Assembly: GCA_015680685.1 (NCBI GenBank)
Contig: MNCI01003632.1
Span: forward strand, 147,001 to 202,623
DNA from: Gnetum montanum
Lineage: Eukaryota; Streptophyta; Gnetopsida; Gnetales; Gnetaceae
Length of the DNA stretch: 55,623 nt
Direction of reading: 5' to 3'
The position numbers were made by a program, and so were the translations under genes. Position 1 is the first letter of the stretch; each line of letters starts with the position of its first letter. Positions 1-11,239 of the stretch are shown piece by piece. The notes under the pieces were generated by a model. That model was not told where the DNA came from. It searched no databases and was given only the letters and a program-made list of their open reading frames with translations.

Positions 1-146
1 TACACGTAGAATACGTTGTGTAAGATCATGACTCAAAAGAATACCATCCCACAGAGGCACAACGACAAAGGGACTTGCAACAGGAGAGACATCATAAGTC
101 TTTGAAGGGTNCACACAAACAACTAAGTCCATGACAACGGTGCCAA
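1..146 (-). mobile_element. Element E, leader and start of interior (partial)
   Basis: This is the start of the interior of a minus-strand LTR element whose body lies left of the window. Next to the LTR the minus strand reads TTGGCACCGTTGTCATGGAC (146-127), a primer-binding site of the tRNA-Asp type shared with other elements here. Positions 109-1 on the minus strand stay open in one frame (includes PLWDGILLSHDLTQRIL); I do not recognise the protein. An N at 111 lies where the related nested element has about 50 extra bases, so the join may be an assembly artefact. Confidence 0.6.
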
Positions 147-966
147 TGATGAGCGGTGAGGTACGCCTATGCTCAACCATACGAATATGAGCATTTCACG
201 CACAATCTGGTCGAATTTTAAGGACTAAGTGCTTATGCGCGTTTGTGGAACAAGAATAGGTTAGTTAATCATTGTCTTCCCAAACTTACTTGTATGTCAC
301 GATTTTATGGTTAAGTAAGCTTGAGGCATATGATTTTTATATCTCTTATGTTTTTATGTCCTGTGCTAATAAGGGGGGAGAGAGATAACTAAGTGACTAA
401 TTTAACTAAGTTCTAACTAATCCTAACACCAACATTCATTCCCACTTGCCATACACATCCTAAACCAGTGCAACACTGCTGAGATTACCAAACGCTAATT
501 GTTATTGGGTTACCAAGCGTTACACACATGCTTGAAGCAATCGTATTGAGTGTGCTTACTTAGGAGAGTTGTAGGGTGAGAGAGAGCATTAATTAACTAG
601 GAAAACATTTAATAATAGTAATTAACATTAATTAATCTATTCTGGATGTTGCAAGATTTATCATAAAGTTCGTCTTTATTGTCGTACACAAGGTGTGCTA
701 AGGTACAAAATGCTCGAATAAAGATCTGCTCGCTTTATGACTCCTACTGTGGGCACACAGAAATAATTCTATCCTTGAGAGGGAGAAAAGGCAAGAGTTT
801 GGCTAAGGGACTAACTATCTATTTCCAAACCAAAGGCGCTTGCCTCTTATTTATAGGCAAGGAGACAAGTCCCGATATCGGGTATTCGACATCGCATGGT
901 AGGCTCCGATATCGTGGACCTGATATCAAAGATGCGATATTGCGACCTTGATATTGTGGTTCATCA
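147..966 (-). repeat. 5' LTR of element E (820 bp)
   Basis: The ends are TGATGAGCGG at 147 and TTCATCA at 966 on the plus strand. The sequence aligns along its length with the LTRs at 15299-16111 and 21147-21974. On the minus strand it has a TATA box (CCTATAAATAAGAGG, around 848-862) downstream of several GATATC-centred dyads (about 870-960). CTTGT follows on the right, but the matching left flank is outside the window. The open frame at 679-951 lies wholly inside this LTR and is not a gene. Confidence 0.85.
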
Positions 967-1447
967 CTTGTTTATAGAAATTTTTATTTATTTATGATAT
1001 ATTGGAGAAGAATTGTCATGCAAAGTACGAAAAAGATAGACAAATATGTTCAATGTAGTAATGCTTTAATTGCAATTGATGATATGGTTGACCAGTGGTA
1101 ACATTATTAGAGGGCTTTTTCTTTGGCATGCATGGATATAGTGTCATTGTTGTTGTTGATGTGGTCATGCTTGAATGACTAATAAGTGGTTACATTATTG
1201 AAGTTTGGAATGTATTGATACAATGTTATTGTTGTTCTCAAGAAGCAGATCAAATCTTTTGTTATTAGATATAGTAATGGTTGAAAATAAGGAGAAATCA
1301 TTATGAAGATAGTGACCATATGACAGAAAGTAGTACATTATGTTATGTTTTTTTTTTTACATTATGAAGAACACTCAATACATTATAAATGGTAACATGC
1401 ATTTCGGTTAAGTGAATGACATGTGTTGACAAGTTTGAATTGGTAAA
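967..1447. other. AT-rich background, no gene recognised
   Basis: I see no convincing coding sequence. Two imperfect direct copies of a segment resembling AGTGGTAACATTATT, each followed by TGTCATTGTTGTTG-like sequence, lie near 1090-1160 and 1180-1235. The stretch may include upstream sequence of the LOG-like pseudogene that follows. Confidence 0.4.
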
Positions 1448-2411
1448 ATGGCAAGAATTTGTGGTTTCTGTGGAAGTAAGTTAGGCAAAAATAATAGATT
1501 TGAAAATGTTGCTAAACAACTTGGATTAGAAATGGTAATGTTACTTATTTCTAATTTTCAAGGTATGTATGATAGATTTATATGTTTTTATTTATTTAAC
1601 TTAGTTATTTTGGTATGAAGGTTTGAAGAAAGATAGAATTAATATATGGAGGAGGAAGCATTAGGCTAATGGGTGTTGTAGTTGACACTATTTTCAGTAG
1701 TGGAGAAAATGTTCTTGGGTAAGATTATGACTTTGTATTCTTTATAAGGTATTTTCCTCATGAACTTATTATTTAATCATCGTTTGTATCTTGAATAGCA
1801 GAGTGGTACCAAATTTTTTTTGCATCTAAGCAAGTACTATTCCACTAACAGTTACCTTTTGTTAGTGTAGTGTACTTGTGCATATCATATTGATATTTTA
1901 ATTCTTTCTTGTGATTTTTACTACACATAGATCATTGGTAAAATAATCTACAATGTTCATACTATGCACAAGAAAAAAGCAGTGATGACAGAGTACTTAG
2001 ATGTCTTTATTGCTTTATTAGGTAGTTATTATATTAGTATTTCATTTTATAATATTTAATGTATTTAATTGTAGTTGAAATTATGTTATTTTCTTATTAC
2101 TATGTGGTTTTGGGACCATGGAAGAAGTTATGGAGGTTATTAGTTGGAGACAATTTGGAATTCATAACAAGCCAATATGTTTGATGATGTTGTAACATTA
2201 GGCATAATATATCATCATAAATGTTAAAAATTGGTAAATAATTTTTCTTATTTATTTTCAAGTAGGTTTGTTAAATGTTGAAGGCTATTATGACTTTCTA
2301 TTGACATTTTTAGATCATGTGGTGAATGACAGTTTTATTAGTAGTCAAGATCATGATATCCTTTTTGCAGAGACTTGTCCAAGAAAGTTAATATGTAAGC
2401 TTTTGGTATGA
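1448..2411 (+). pseudogene. LOG: LOG-type cytokinin riboside 5'-monophosphate phosphoribohydrolase, decayed, introns kept
   Basis: LOG enzymes release active cytokinin bases from riboside monophosphates in the cytosol. Five exon blocks match the family in order: MARICGFCGS at 1448 (usual start MKRICVFCGSS); YGGGSIRLMGVVVDTIF near 1647-1718; VHTMHKKKAVMTEYLDVFIA near 1955-2020; [19 protein letters not shown] near 2109-2170; and VGLLNVEGYYDFLLTFLDHV from about 2263, ending at a TGA at 2409-2411. GT follows the first three blocks and AG precedes the last, so this is a DNA-level copy, not a retrocopy. Damage: a stop just before the GGGS exon, loss of most of the exon between GENVLG and the MHKKK block, the usual PGG reduced to L-G, and a shortened C-terminus. 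The name is secure at family level; the paralogue is not. Confidence 0.85.
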
Positions 2412-2693
2412 AAATATTATTGACACATTGCATATATTTTTGTTGATTTTTTCCTAAATTTTAGTTGATCTTATAAGTTATGCAATGTTTATCCTAAATT
2501 ATATCATTGCTAATATAAAGAATTGTTCAATGTTTATCAGTAATCCTCACAAAAAAGATAATATGTAGTCCTTATTCATTAAGCATATGTAGTATCACAT
2601 GAAATAAGTGTAAGTATTACAAATAGAACATAGTCATAAAGAGAAAGGGAAACTCATTTTATTAACATTACAAGACAAGATATATGCTAAACT

Positions 2694-3470
2694 TTATGGA
2701 TTTTCATCATAGTTAGAATCTCCAGCATAAGAACTTGCTAATAAGACTTGATGGAGCAGATGTTGTAGGTCTTCCAATGTTAGTCCATCATTAAGGTTGA
2801 ATATTCAATATGTGCAAATGATATGTAAAAGGTGAAGTTGTATTATCAACTTGCATATTGTTTTGAAAAAAGTAACTTATATCCCACTTGTTTGTTGTAT
2901 ACACTACTTGATAGAAAGGAAACCCTGATGGAATGCAAGAAACAAGTCTTCTTTCTATGGTGGACAATAAGTAATAACTCATGCTTATGCAACCAAACCT
3001 ATCTGTGTATATATTTCTAATTGTGGGATTTGCATAGAAAAAATAATTACCATGATTTGCACCTTGAACAAAAAAAGAAGAATTTTCTATCATCAAATAT
3101 GGATTATGACCAAAATCTTTCCACCATTCAAACCATGCATTCTTAGCTATATTAGATGGAACAATCTCAATTTCATAACATAAAAATGAATTTCCAAATC
3201 TATAAATGGGTCATAACCACCAATTATTTGTTACATTGCTTATGTTTTGAATTCGAACATATACTTTGTAGTAATAAGTTACTGATGAATTAATTTGTTC
3301 ATACTTATATATTGCATTTTTTTACGTAGCCTAGATTCATAGACAAAGTTTCTCAGAGTAGCTCCATATCGCTGAGAGTGAGCTTTCATTGCAACTGGTG
3401 GCATGCATTCATTTAGATCTCCACTATCATAGTTCATTAGTAGATGGGAAGATAACTTTGCTAACCTTCC
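2694..3470 (-). pseudogene. Unrecognised decayed protein gene
   Basis: A long, protein-like reading runs right to left. It begins at a splice-acceptor-like AG at 3471 with a block containing ECMPPVAMKAHSQRYGATLR. It shifts frame at an A-run near 3310, continues through VRIQNISNVTNNWW, an in-frame TGA (near 3210) and FEWWKDFGHNPYLMIENSS, then GNYFFYANPTIRNIYTDRFG. After further shifts it ends with GLTLEDLQHLLHQVLLASS and a TAA at 2694. The uncharged, aromatic-rich middle and acidic tail look like real protein. I considered neprosin/DUF239 but the motif order does not fit, so I assign no function. At least one frameshift and one stop make it non-functional as read. Confidence 0.5.
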
Positions 3471-4384
3471 CTAATTAGATATGATCTCATTTTATCCCTT
3501 TTTTCAATCTATCAAAATAAAGAAAAAATGTACAAGTTAGGAAAAAATATTTATTGATATACAACTTAAAAAAGAATGCTAACCTTTGATAATGTTTTTA
3601 AACAATAGCTATACTACTAAAATATCAAAACAAACATAAAGTAGATTTTGTGAGAGTTTCTGTAGTAAAACATGAATTGTGAAGTTAGGATACTCTTATG
3701 TGAGTTCTTCTCTGGAGTAGCCTCCTAGATTTTCACTAGAATTATGTTTTTTATTTGTAGGATGTGTGCAATTAGTATGCATAGTATTGTTATGTCGTTA
3801 AGTGAAAAAAAGAACTAGATCTCATAGGTAAATTCTGACATGTTTGTCATTCAATGTAGGTTATAACCTATTAAGTGGGATATATGTTAGGTTTGCATTA
3901 TGGAAATGTTACAAAACAATGATGTAACATGATAAATTAGTTGTGACATACAACTAGTAGATTTTATCTTCTTGTTGAGTGTGGTGCTATAATCATAATA
4001 TTCTTGGCATAATTAGTGTATGGAAAGTTGGTTTGAGAATTGTCAATGGAACATTTGATTTAAAAATTTTGGGCATGTTAGGTTGTATAAGAGATATGAA
4101 TATACTATTTTCACAATAATGTTAACAATGGTAGATTTGGGTGTATTCATTGAAATGTAAATTTTCAACTATATTGACATAAAATAATGGATAAGTAAGA
4201 TGCACACTATGCATTCTTAGAAACAAATAGATAAGACTCCATAAATTATGGTAAACAATTATGATTTGAAGCTATTTCTTTGTTATGTGTCTTTTGAAGT
4301 TGCTACTAGGATTATGTATATAAAAGAGATGTACTTGATTGTAGACATAGTGAATATTGAAATGCCATGGTGTTAGCACAGAAA
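3471..4384. other. AT-rich background, no gene recognised
   Basis: About 0.9 kb of AT-rich sequence without a coding signal I can support. It lies between the unrecognised minus-strand pseudogene and the first recognisable response-regulator exon. It could hold the response-regulator gene's upstream region. Confidence 0.4.
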
Positions 4385-5725
4385 TATAAGAATGGTTTCC
4401 ATGGAGTTCATGTTCTTATTGTTGGTTATGATGTCTTACATTTACTCATATTAAAAGAAATGTTTGAAACTTATAATTATTAAGGTAAATTTGTATGTTT
4501 TTTTGTTAAGCTTATCGTATAAATTTTCTATTAAAAATGTTTACCATTAACTTTTGTTTAACTTTCAGTTACAATTTTCACTTAGAAGATGAATGCTTTG
4601 GATGTATTGAGGAAAGAAGTAAACATGTTTAACCTCATCATTATTATTGAAGCGGATATAGCTTTTCAAGATGGCTTCAAAAATAGCAAAATATGTTTTT
4701 TTAAAAAATAAGAATATCTTTGATAGGTAATTTCTTTGATATGTTGGAGGTTTAAAAATGTTTACCATTAACTTTTGTTTAACTATCAATTACAATTTTC
4801 ACATAGAAGATGAATGCTTTGGATGTATTAAAGAAAGAAGTAAACATGTTTAATCTCATTATTATTGAAGCAAATATAGCTTTCAAGATGGATTCAAAAT
4901 AGCAAAATATGTTTTTTTAAAAAATAAGAATATCTTTGATAGATAAGTTCTTTGATATGTTGGAGGTTAAGTAATTTGATGTAGTTATTTGTATTCTTTT
5001 TACTACTTAGTGATATCTGTTGTTGAAGATAAAGATACTATTAACAAAGTAGGTATGCTTGGAGTATGTCATTATCTTCTAAAATCTATTATCTTGAAAG
5101 ATGTGAAAACTGTGTGGCAACATATAATCAGAAACAAAATTATTCGAAATATTTTTTTATGGTACAAATAAAGTGATAAAAAAAAGGAAAAAATACTAGA
5201 GAAAAAACAAGAAGACAAAAGCAAAGATTTTAAAAATTTGTGTAGTGAAATTGAATAGAGGTTTAAAACAAGGAGGTAAATGCTTTGAATAGATGATAAT
5301 ATGTTTTGTTTATTTTATACATATAGTTATTTTTTTAATCAAGTAATATGTTTTTTTATTTTGAGTTATTGTTAGGTGAGACTTCAAAAGAAATAATACA
5401 TGAAAGTGATAGTACTTAGCCTACATATGTAGATGCACAATATAATCTTTAGGTAAAAATACTATGAAAAAAAAGTGTTATAAAACGTATATATTTGTAT
5501 GTAAGTTTTGTAGTTTTAACAAATATAACGGTTTGAAATTGTGTAGAAATGTGGCTTATCATTAAAAAGACAAAAGGATTTGCATTCTAATTCTGCAACT
5601 TTTGATAGAAATAATATTTATCATGAACAAGTAACATTAGGAAATGATGACTCTTTGAAGAAATCATATTTAAGATATTATGGAAAATTTGTTGTTAGTG
5701 CTACATTGAATAGTCATATAGAGTA
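4385..5725 (+). pseudogene. Type-B response regulator, N-terminal and middle exons, decayed
   Basis: Type-B response regulators are nuclear transcription factors at the end of cytokinin phosphorelay: a receiver domain then a GARP/Myb DNA-binding domain. Recognisable blocks are GVHVLIVGYDVLHLLILKEM (about 4399-4460, family V-L-V-V-D-D-D), MNALDVLRKEVNMFNLIIII (from 4590, family AL..LRE....FDLVISD), and DKDTINKVGMLGVCHYLLK with VKTVWQHIIRNK (about 5030-5155, family YLLKP...EELKNIWQHV). A lysine-rich linker follows (5178-5235). An exon near 5380-5450 resembles the ENVASHLQ end of the Myb domain, and one at about 5547-5725 starts KCGLSLKRQKD (family KYRLYLKRL). The phospho-accepting Asp region is lost, several stops are present, and one receiver exon is duplicated. 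The gene resumes at 22364. Confidence 0.75.
4531..4972 (+). repeat. Tandem duplication, about 221-bp period, over a receiver exon
   Basis: TTAAAAATGTTTACCATTAAC starts at 4531 and TTAAAAATGTTTACCATTAA again at 4752. The following 220 bases match closely, through the MNALDVL exon to GATATGTTGGAGGTT. The copies differ by scattered substitutions and small indels, so the duplication is old. It duplicates one exon of the response-regulator pseudogene with its flanking intron. Confidence 0.85.
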
Positions 5726-5730
5726 TGGGG

Positions 5731-6365
5731 GGTGGGGTGTCAGACCTTGAAAAGAAGTTTTATTAATAGTAAAAAATTGTCAAATAGATAAATCTCATTA
5801 AGTCACAGAGACATAAAATATGGAAAACTTAGATTACTGGGGATGAAACTCTAGAAAACGTCCTCATAAATAACCGTTTGCGAAATGGAGAAATCCAATA
5901 TGGGGTACTACCATCCACCAAAACCAATTGACTTGTTACAAGAGAGAGTGGTAGAAATTTGGATGAGATAGATAGTGCTTGATAAAAGGTAGAGAGAGTC
6001 CCATATGGTGACTCCACTTAAATGTAAGAAGGGAAGATTCTATGCAGAGATTCTTATTGAAGAGGGCCTTTCCCAAGGCTATAGAAGATGAATCACCTAA
6101 TGAATATCCATTTTGAACTTTGATGCTTGAGATTTGCATTGGAAATGAATGAGGTAGAATATTTGCAATTTCTCCATCATTGTTAGATGACATTCATTAG
6201 AATAATCAGTCCTTAAAAATATAACATTACATCTATGCTTCAAAATGTAATATATAATAATAGGGCTAATAACTTTCCACAAAAAATTTAAAATTAGTAG
6301 AAGTGGTGGCCAAAAGGCCAAATATAAAATTATCTTGAGATAGCTTGCACAATGAAATTACTTTG
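5731..6365. other. Left part of an older insertion of unknown type
   Basis: This begins with GGGGGTGGGGTGTCAGACC directly after ATATAGAGTATG. The same 12 bases recur at about 22353-22364, where response-regulator sequence resumes. With 22280-22352 it forms an insertion of about 0.7 kb that was in place before the outer LTR element arrived. Minus-strand open frames at 5829-6321 have no family I recognise. There are no clear terminal inverted repeats or poly-A tail. Confidence 0.4.
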
Positions 6366-7240
6366 TGACGAGTCATCATTTGGTGGATCCCAACATTAGA
6401 TACGTGACATTACAGCCCCGATGATGGAGCCAAGAAGTGATGTCAGATATCTGACATTGCCTCATTTGGGTTTGCCTATAAATATAGCACTTGGGCACTC
6501 AGATGGGAAAACATGTAGAATGTAGGCAAGTAGTAGATAGTTTTAGTTTTTAGTTTCTTTCCCTTAGAGTTTGACATTCCCAGTGCATGTCCGCAGTGTG
6601 ATGTTTGTAATCATACGACACCTTTGTTTGAGTGTGACATACTTGGACACGTTACATGACTGACAATAAAAATTGAGATTACTTTCATCATTGCAACATT
6701 CACTTAAATTATTATTGCTTTTTCATTGTTAATTATTGACTATGTTCTTAGTTAAATGTTTCCATTATTGCTCTTTACTATTCTTGTTATTAAGCAAAAT
6801 GTGTACGCCTTAATCACGAGCATTTAAGTGTAGGTACTTGGTAACCCAGTGATGTATTATTTGCATACCCAGTGACATATGCTTGGAAATCCTAGAAGTA
6901 GCCTCACGAAGTCCAAGACATGTATGGACGATTAAGTGCGAATACTCATTACACATAGGCTAGTTTAGATCTTGTGTTCCATCATCAATTATCTTAATTA
7001 ATGTACGTTTTTCATCGTTATCAAGAGTAGCGTAGAATTAAAGACAACATCATACGCCTCACTTTGGACTAAACCATATGTGACAAAGCTACCACTAGTT
7101 CAAGTGGGAAGACAATGAACTACAATCAAAGCATAACGATCTAGATGCCACAACTAGTTCCATCCACGAAATTTGACTAGATCATGTGTGAATGCTTGTG
7201 ATTTGTATGGTTGAGCATAGGGGTACCTCGTCACTCATCA
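6366..7240 (+). repeat. 5' LTR of outer element (875 bp)
   Basis: This pairs with the 3' LTR at 14744-15298 plus 21980-22279. A TATA box lies in GCCTATAAATATAGC (6473-6487). Upstream U3 holds dyad-like units such as GTCAGATATCTGAC (around 6443-6456). The 3' end GGTACCTCGTCACTCATCA is shared with the other LTRs of this family. The 3' LTR is more eroded. Confidence 0.9.
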
Positions 7241-7260
7241 TTGGTGCTGTTGCTAGGGAT
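7241..7260 (+). promoter_or_regulatory. Primer-binding site, tRNA-Asp type
   Basis: TTGGTGCTGTTGCTAGGGAT follows the LTR directly. It resembles TGGCGCCGTTGCCGGGGA, the tRNA-Asp-type site known from plant Ty3/gypsy elements. Elements C, E and nested have the same type of site, which supports one family. Confidence 0.75.
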
Positions 7261-7366
7261 GGTGCTAGTTATCTAGATTAGTTATATTATACGTGATCAT
7301 TGTAAAAGGTATTAATGATATATCTTTTAGAAACTCTTAGCTCACACACACCATAAAGAAACAACA

Positions 7367-9870
7367 ATGTTTCTTTCATAAGGAAGTGACCATGTACTAT
7401 ATAGGAAACACATTCATTGGAGAATTAACGAGATATATGATGAAGAAAATTTGAGTGAATAACCTTACGTAGGGATTTCTTATGATCATGACCACCCTAA
7501 CGATACTCAAAGACTACATTCACTTAAGGTAGACAATCTTGAAGGAGATGACATAGGTCCTAGACTAGGGGAGGCCTCAAGGCCGAAGACCTCCTCAAAT
7601 CCCAGAAATGGTAAATGAAAGGACTAAGAAGAACATCATAGAAGCCATGGCAATTCTTCTAGTTCCTCATCTTCCTCTTTCCCTTCAATGTCTAGTTCTA
7701 ATGAAGATGAATGTAGGTATAGAGATAGAGCCCCACTAAAGGGTTAAAATCAGAATTGAACCCATGGGAAAGGTCAAAGACAACATCATCATGATCAAAC
7801 AAATAGAGATAGGCATTTCCCTCACAATTTTTTTGATGATGATGAACTCTTGATTCCCACTAAGAGCCTAATGCAGATCACAGAGGTAGTAAAGAAATCT
7901 CATAGGCATCGTAAAAAGAGTTGTCTACTTAAGCTTGACATGAATAATATTCCTAAATTTATAGGAGGCTATGATTAAGATCCACAACATCATTTACAAG
8001 CCTTCCATGATGCTTGTGCAATTTACAACATTGAAAGTGGGTAGCAAAAGCTTAAGCTCTTTCCTAGGACACTGGTTGATAGAGCTGAAGTGTGGTATCG
8101 ATCGTTGAGACCAAATTCAATTCAACGATGGTCTACAATGCTGGAACTTTTCAATGAGAAATACCAAACCTATGTAAGAGTGTCCAATTTGAGGAGACAG
8201 ATCCAAGAGTAGAAGAAAGAGCAACATGAACCCTTGGGCATGGCATTAGATAGATATTATGCCTTACTGAATAGATGCCCAGGCCACGATTTCTCTGAGG
8301 AAAGGAAACTTTTCCACATCATAGATTGGCTTCATAATGAAACAAGGGAGACCCTTGGGATGTATGCCCTAGGACAATTATAGGAGCTCCAAGCATATTA
8401 GATCAAAGAGCTAATAGAGCATGTGTGAAAAGAAGAAGGAGAGATATGAAAATGGGAGAATGTTGAGAAATATCAATGGGACCAAACTCTTCAATAGAAG
8501 GAGGTCCAAATCTATGGTAAGGAGAATGAAACTTCTCTTGATAAGGTGATTCTGCAATGAATCTTGCTGATACAAGAGTATATTGATGAACTTGAAGCAA
8601 AGTTTAATAGGATATCCAAATGGATATATGAAAATGTCACAACTCTCATTAAGATGATTGAGGAGAGGATTATGCAAAACAAGTCAGACGATCACACTAA
8701 ACAAAGGAAATAGAACCAAGAAACAACTAAGAATACTTTTCAACAAACAGGAAAAATGGCTAAAGAAAGTGAGGCTATAGACTCAACCATAGATGAAGAT
8801 AATGGATGCAACATCTACATATATGACCATCCAAAGGACCATTGCCCAATCTTGTTGCATCTATGGGAGTATTGGACAGGAGCCTTAAATCTAAAGTTTG
8901 TGCAAAAGCACATGCCTGGGAGATTTTCTCTCCCACAAGGTAATTATAGATAGTTCCACAACCAATCATACCCTCTTAGGGGACTTATTACCAGCCTCAA
9001 CATGGTCATCAACCGTAGTGGCAACAACCACAGTTGTGGGGGAGGCCACCACCAAATTATCCATCTTTGCTAACACGACATGGATATTACATTCAACACC
9101 CCATTTCTCTAACTAGTTCTACATATTCTACTTCCAATCACCACTACCACTCTCCCGAGTTCCATCAATACATGACATTCCTTAAAGGATCACCACCTCA
9201 TGCCTCTTACCATCCATACTACCCTTGATATTCTCATTCTCCACCTCCTTATATGCCATTGCCAATAACACAAGAAGGTTTCACACCACAATGTCAATAA
9301 ACGAGTGTCACTTCTGCTACAAATGCGCATAGACATGTTAACACCAGTGGTTCTCAACTGCAATGTAGAAAACATCACTTCTAGAGGAAAGGTCATAAGC
9401 CAAAGCAAACCATTCATGGATCCATTGTATCATCTGAGCTAGCCTAAGGCCAATCTGGTGCACCACCTTCCTTGTCTCAACCAACGTCCTCCGACCATAT
9501 GTACCACCTTCCTTGTCTCAACCAACAACCTCCGAACATGCACACAGGCTACCATCTATCAGTAATCAAACTAATGAATCTACAAGCATGGGGAGACAAA
9601 TACATCCATGCATACCATATCATGATCAAGGGTGCAATCATGGGCTAGCCATCCATAATGTTAACACACCTCATACCTTGACCCACCATACATTTAATAA
9701 TCAAGTGTGTGACAACTAATTTTTCTACCCAGCCACCACACCACCAATAGACACCTAGTGGTTGGGGTATGGATAGTTCCCAATGTTTCATACATGCATG
9801 GATCCTATTAGTCCACTTATTAATCCTTGTCATGGCCAAATGTTTAGTCATGAGGGTTACCTCCCATTCT
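7367..9870 (+). pseudogene. gag: gag of outer element, decayed
   Basis: Gag forms the virus-like particle. The chosen start is ATG at 7367, the position used by gag of element C; a TAA follows after four codons, showing decay. The retrotransposon gag domain is clear at about 7930-8400: LDMNNIPKF, QHHLQAFHDACA, LKLFPRTL, EVWYRSLRPNSIQRWSTML and LFNEKYQTY are separated by stops. A charged low-complexity segment precedes it (about 7600-7850). Downstream, 8756-8953 carries a C-x-I-Y-I-Y-D-H-P-K block also found in nested (minus, about 19160) and C (minus, about 53830). A His/Pro/Thr-rich tail runs to about 9870. Many stops and at least one frameshift rule out function. Confidence 0.85.
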
Positions 9871-11239
9871 AATCTTCAAGATTTTTAACTACTTTTCATC
9901 TTTTTGTTTTACACCTTTTTTTCATTTCTCTATTTCTTGATCCAAATTTTTCCTATTTCTTCCAATTTTTTGTAGTTGTTGTTTCATTTTCTTTATTGAG
10001 TAATCTTGCTTATGAATAAGATGATCATGTTGCCCATTGAGGTGAGGTTTTCTCTATGTTGTCAAGTCATAAGGGATTGATTATTCAAACATTTAGACCA
10101 TGTCATTGACCAACTCATTCCATTAATAAGAGGTTCTTTCCCTCATCATAATGGTAATCTTTTCCACCATCCAAACTAAAGATAACTTTATAATCATTGT
10201 GTCTAGTTAGAAGAGTGTAGAACCAAGGTGGAATGTAAAGGGTGTGACATCAAGGGGATTCATGGATTCTCTTTGGCCACTTTTGTATGTTCTATCATGT
10301 TGCTAAGGTTGTAACCATATCCTTGTAGATCTAATGAAAAATGGAAGTAAGAGTACCTTAAAATGACATTAAATGAACTTTTGTGGGTTCCACTTGAAAG
10401 ACATGTACCCCTGCCTGAAGGTTGATGGCTTCTAAGAACAAAAAAAAAAAAAAAAAAAAATGAAAAAGGAAAAAAATATATAATAAGTGTGCCATAATAA
10501 GCTCCTCCCTTGGGACAAAGTGTTAAGTGATGTTACTCCTTGTGACTCTAATAGTCTTATGGTTGTCCATCGATGTGATGAAATAATGCGATGTCATTGC
10601 AAATGTGGTGTGGACTTGGTTTGCATCTTGGAAAGAAGGACACATAGTTATTTAACCATTAATAACACACAAGATTTCATTGTAACCATGGTAAGACACC
10701 TCATGTCCCAATTTCTGCAATCCTTTCTATAGTCCATCTCATCTCGTTGTTTGGATGATTATAACTTATGGGTTCTGTGTAACATAGAACTCTTATCTCA
10801 CACTGGTGATTTTAACATGTGTCTTTTGTTTTACAAGTATGCATTGCATTCAACCCCTTTAGTGCCTATCGATATTATAGGTGTGGTTACATAAGGGCAT
10901 CATAGGCTAGAGCCTGCTTTGGGGAGGATCCTCTTCTGTAATTTTTGTGACTTATACTTGTTTCATAGAACCACATCATTTTTTACCTTCCAAATGCTCA
11001 AATGTTACATTTTATTATTTCCCTTATCATGAAATTGATTTGTCCACAACTTTGATTTCAACGCCTTTTTCTTGCTCATTCTAGTGCTTTTCAGGTCAAT
11101 GACTTCATTTTATCATACTTTTAGTGCCTCAAATTGATTTTTCACTTATCCTAGAATGATGAACTTAACTTCAAACCTTCCAACCAATACAAGAGCTTTA
11201 GTTTACATGTTCAGTTGCCCCATATAGTGAATATTTTTG
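9871..11239. other. Non-coding interior of outer element
   Basis: No pol domain is visible here, where an autonomous element would carry one. Contents: a pyrimidine-rich tract (about 9890-9985, including TTTTTGTTTTACACC), a conserved GGGTGTGACATCAAGGGGA block (10240-10258), a 21-base A run (10440-10460), and a conserved AGCCTGCTTTGGGGAGGATC block (10911-10930). The pyrimidine tract and two blocks recur in the same order in nested and C. The open frame 10487-10732 has no family resemblance. Confidence 0.6.

Noticed and set aside
679-951. 90-codon open frame
   Set aside because: It lies entirely within an LTR and reads through its U3 repeats; no homologue and no conservation of the frame in sister LTRs.
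2791-3096. Possible neprosin/DUF239 domain on the minus strand
   Set aside because: Short stretches resemble the KTGC and ANPT regions, but only by switching frame repeatedly, and the order of the surrounding blocks does not fit.
967-6365. Helitron termini for the gene-fragment cluster
   Set aside because: I looked for a TC start and a CTRR end with a preceding hairpin and could not identify a convincing pair by eye; kept only as a hypothesis.
8403-8677. Minus-strand hydrophobic frames opposite gag
   Set aside because: Shadows of gag of the outer element on the other strand.
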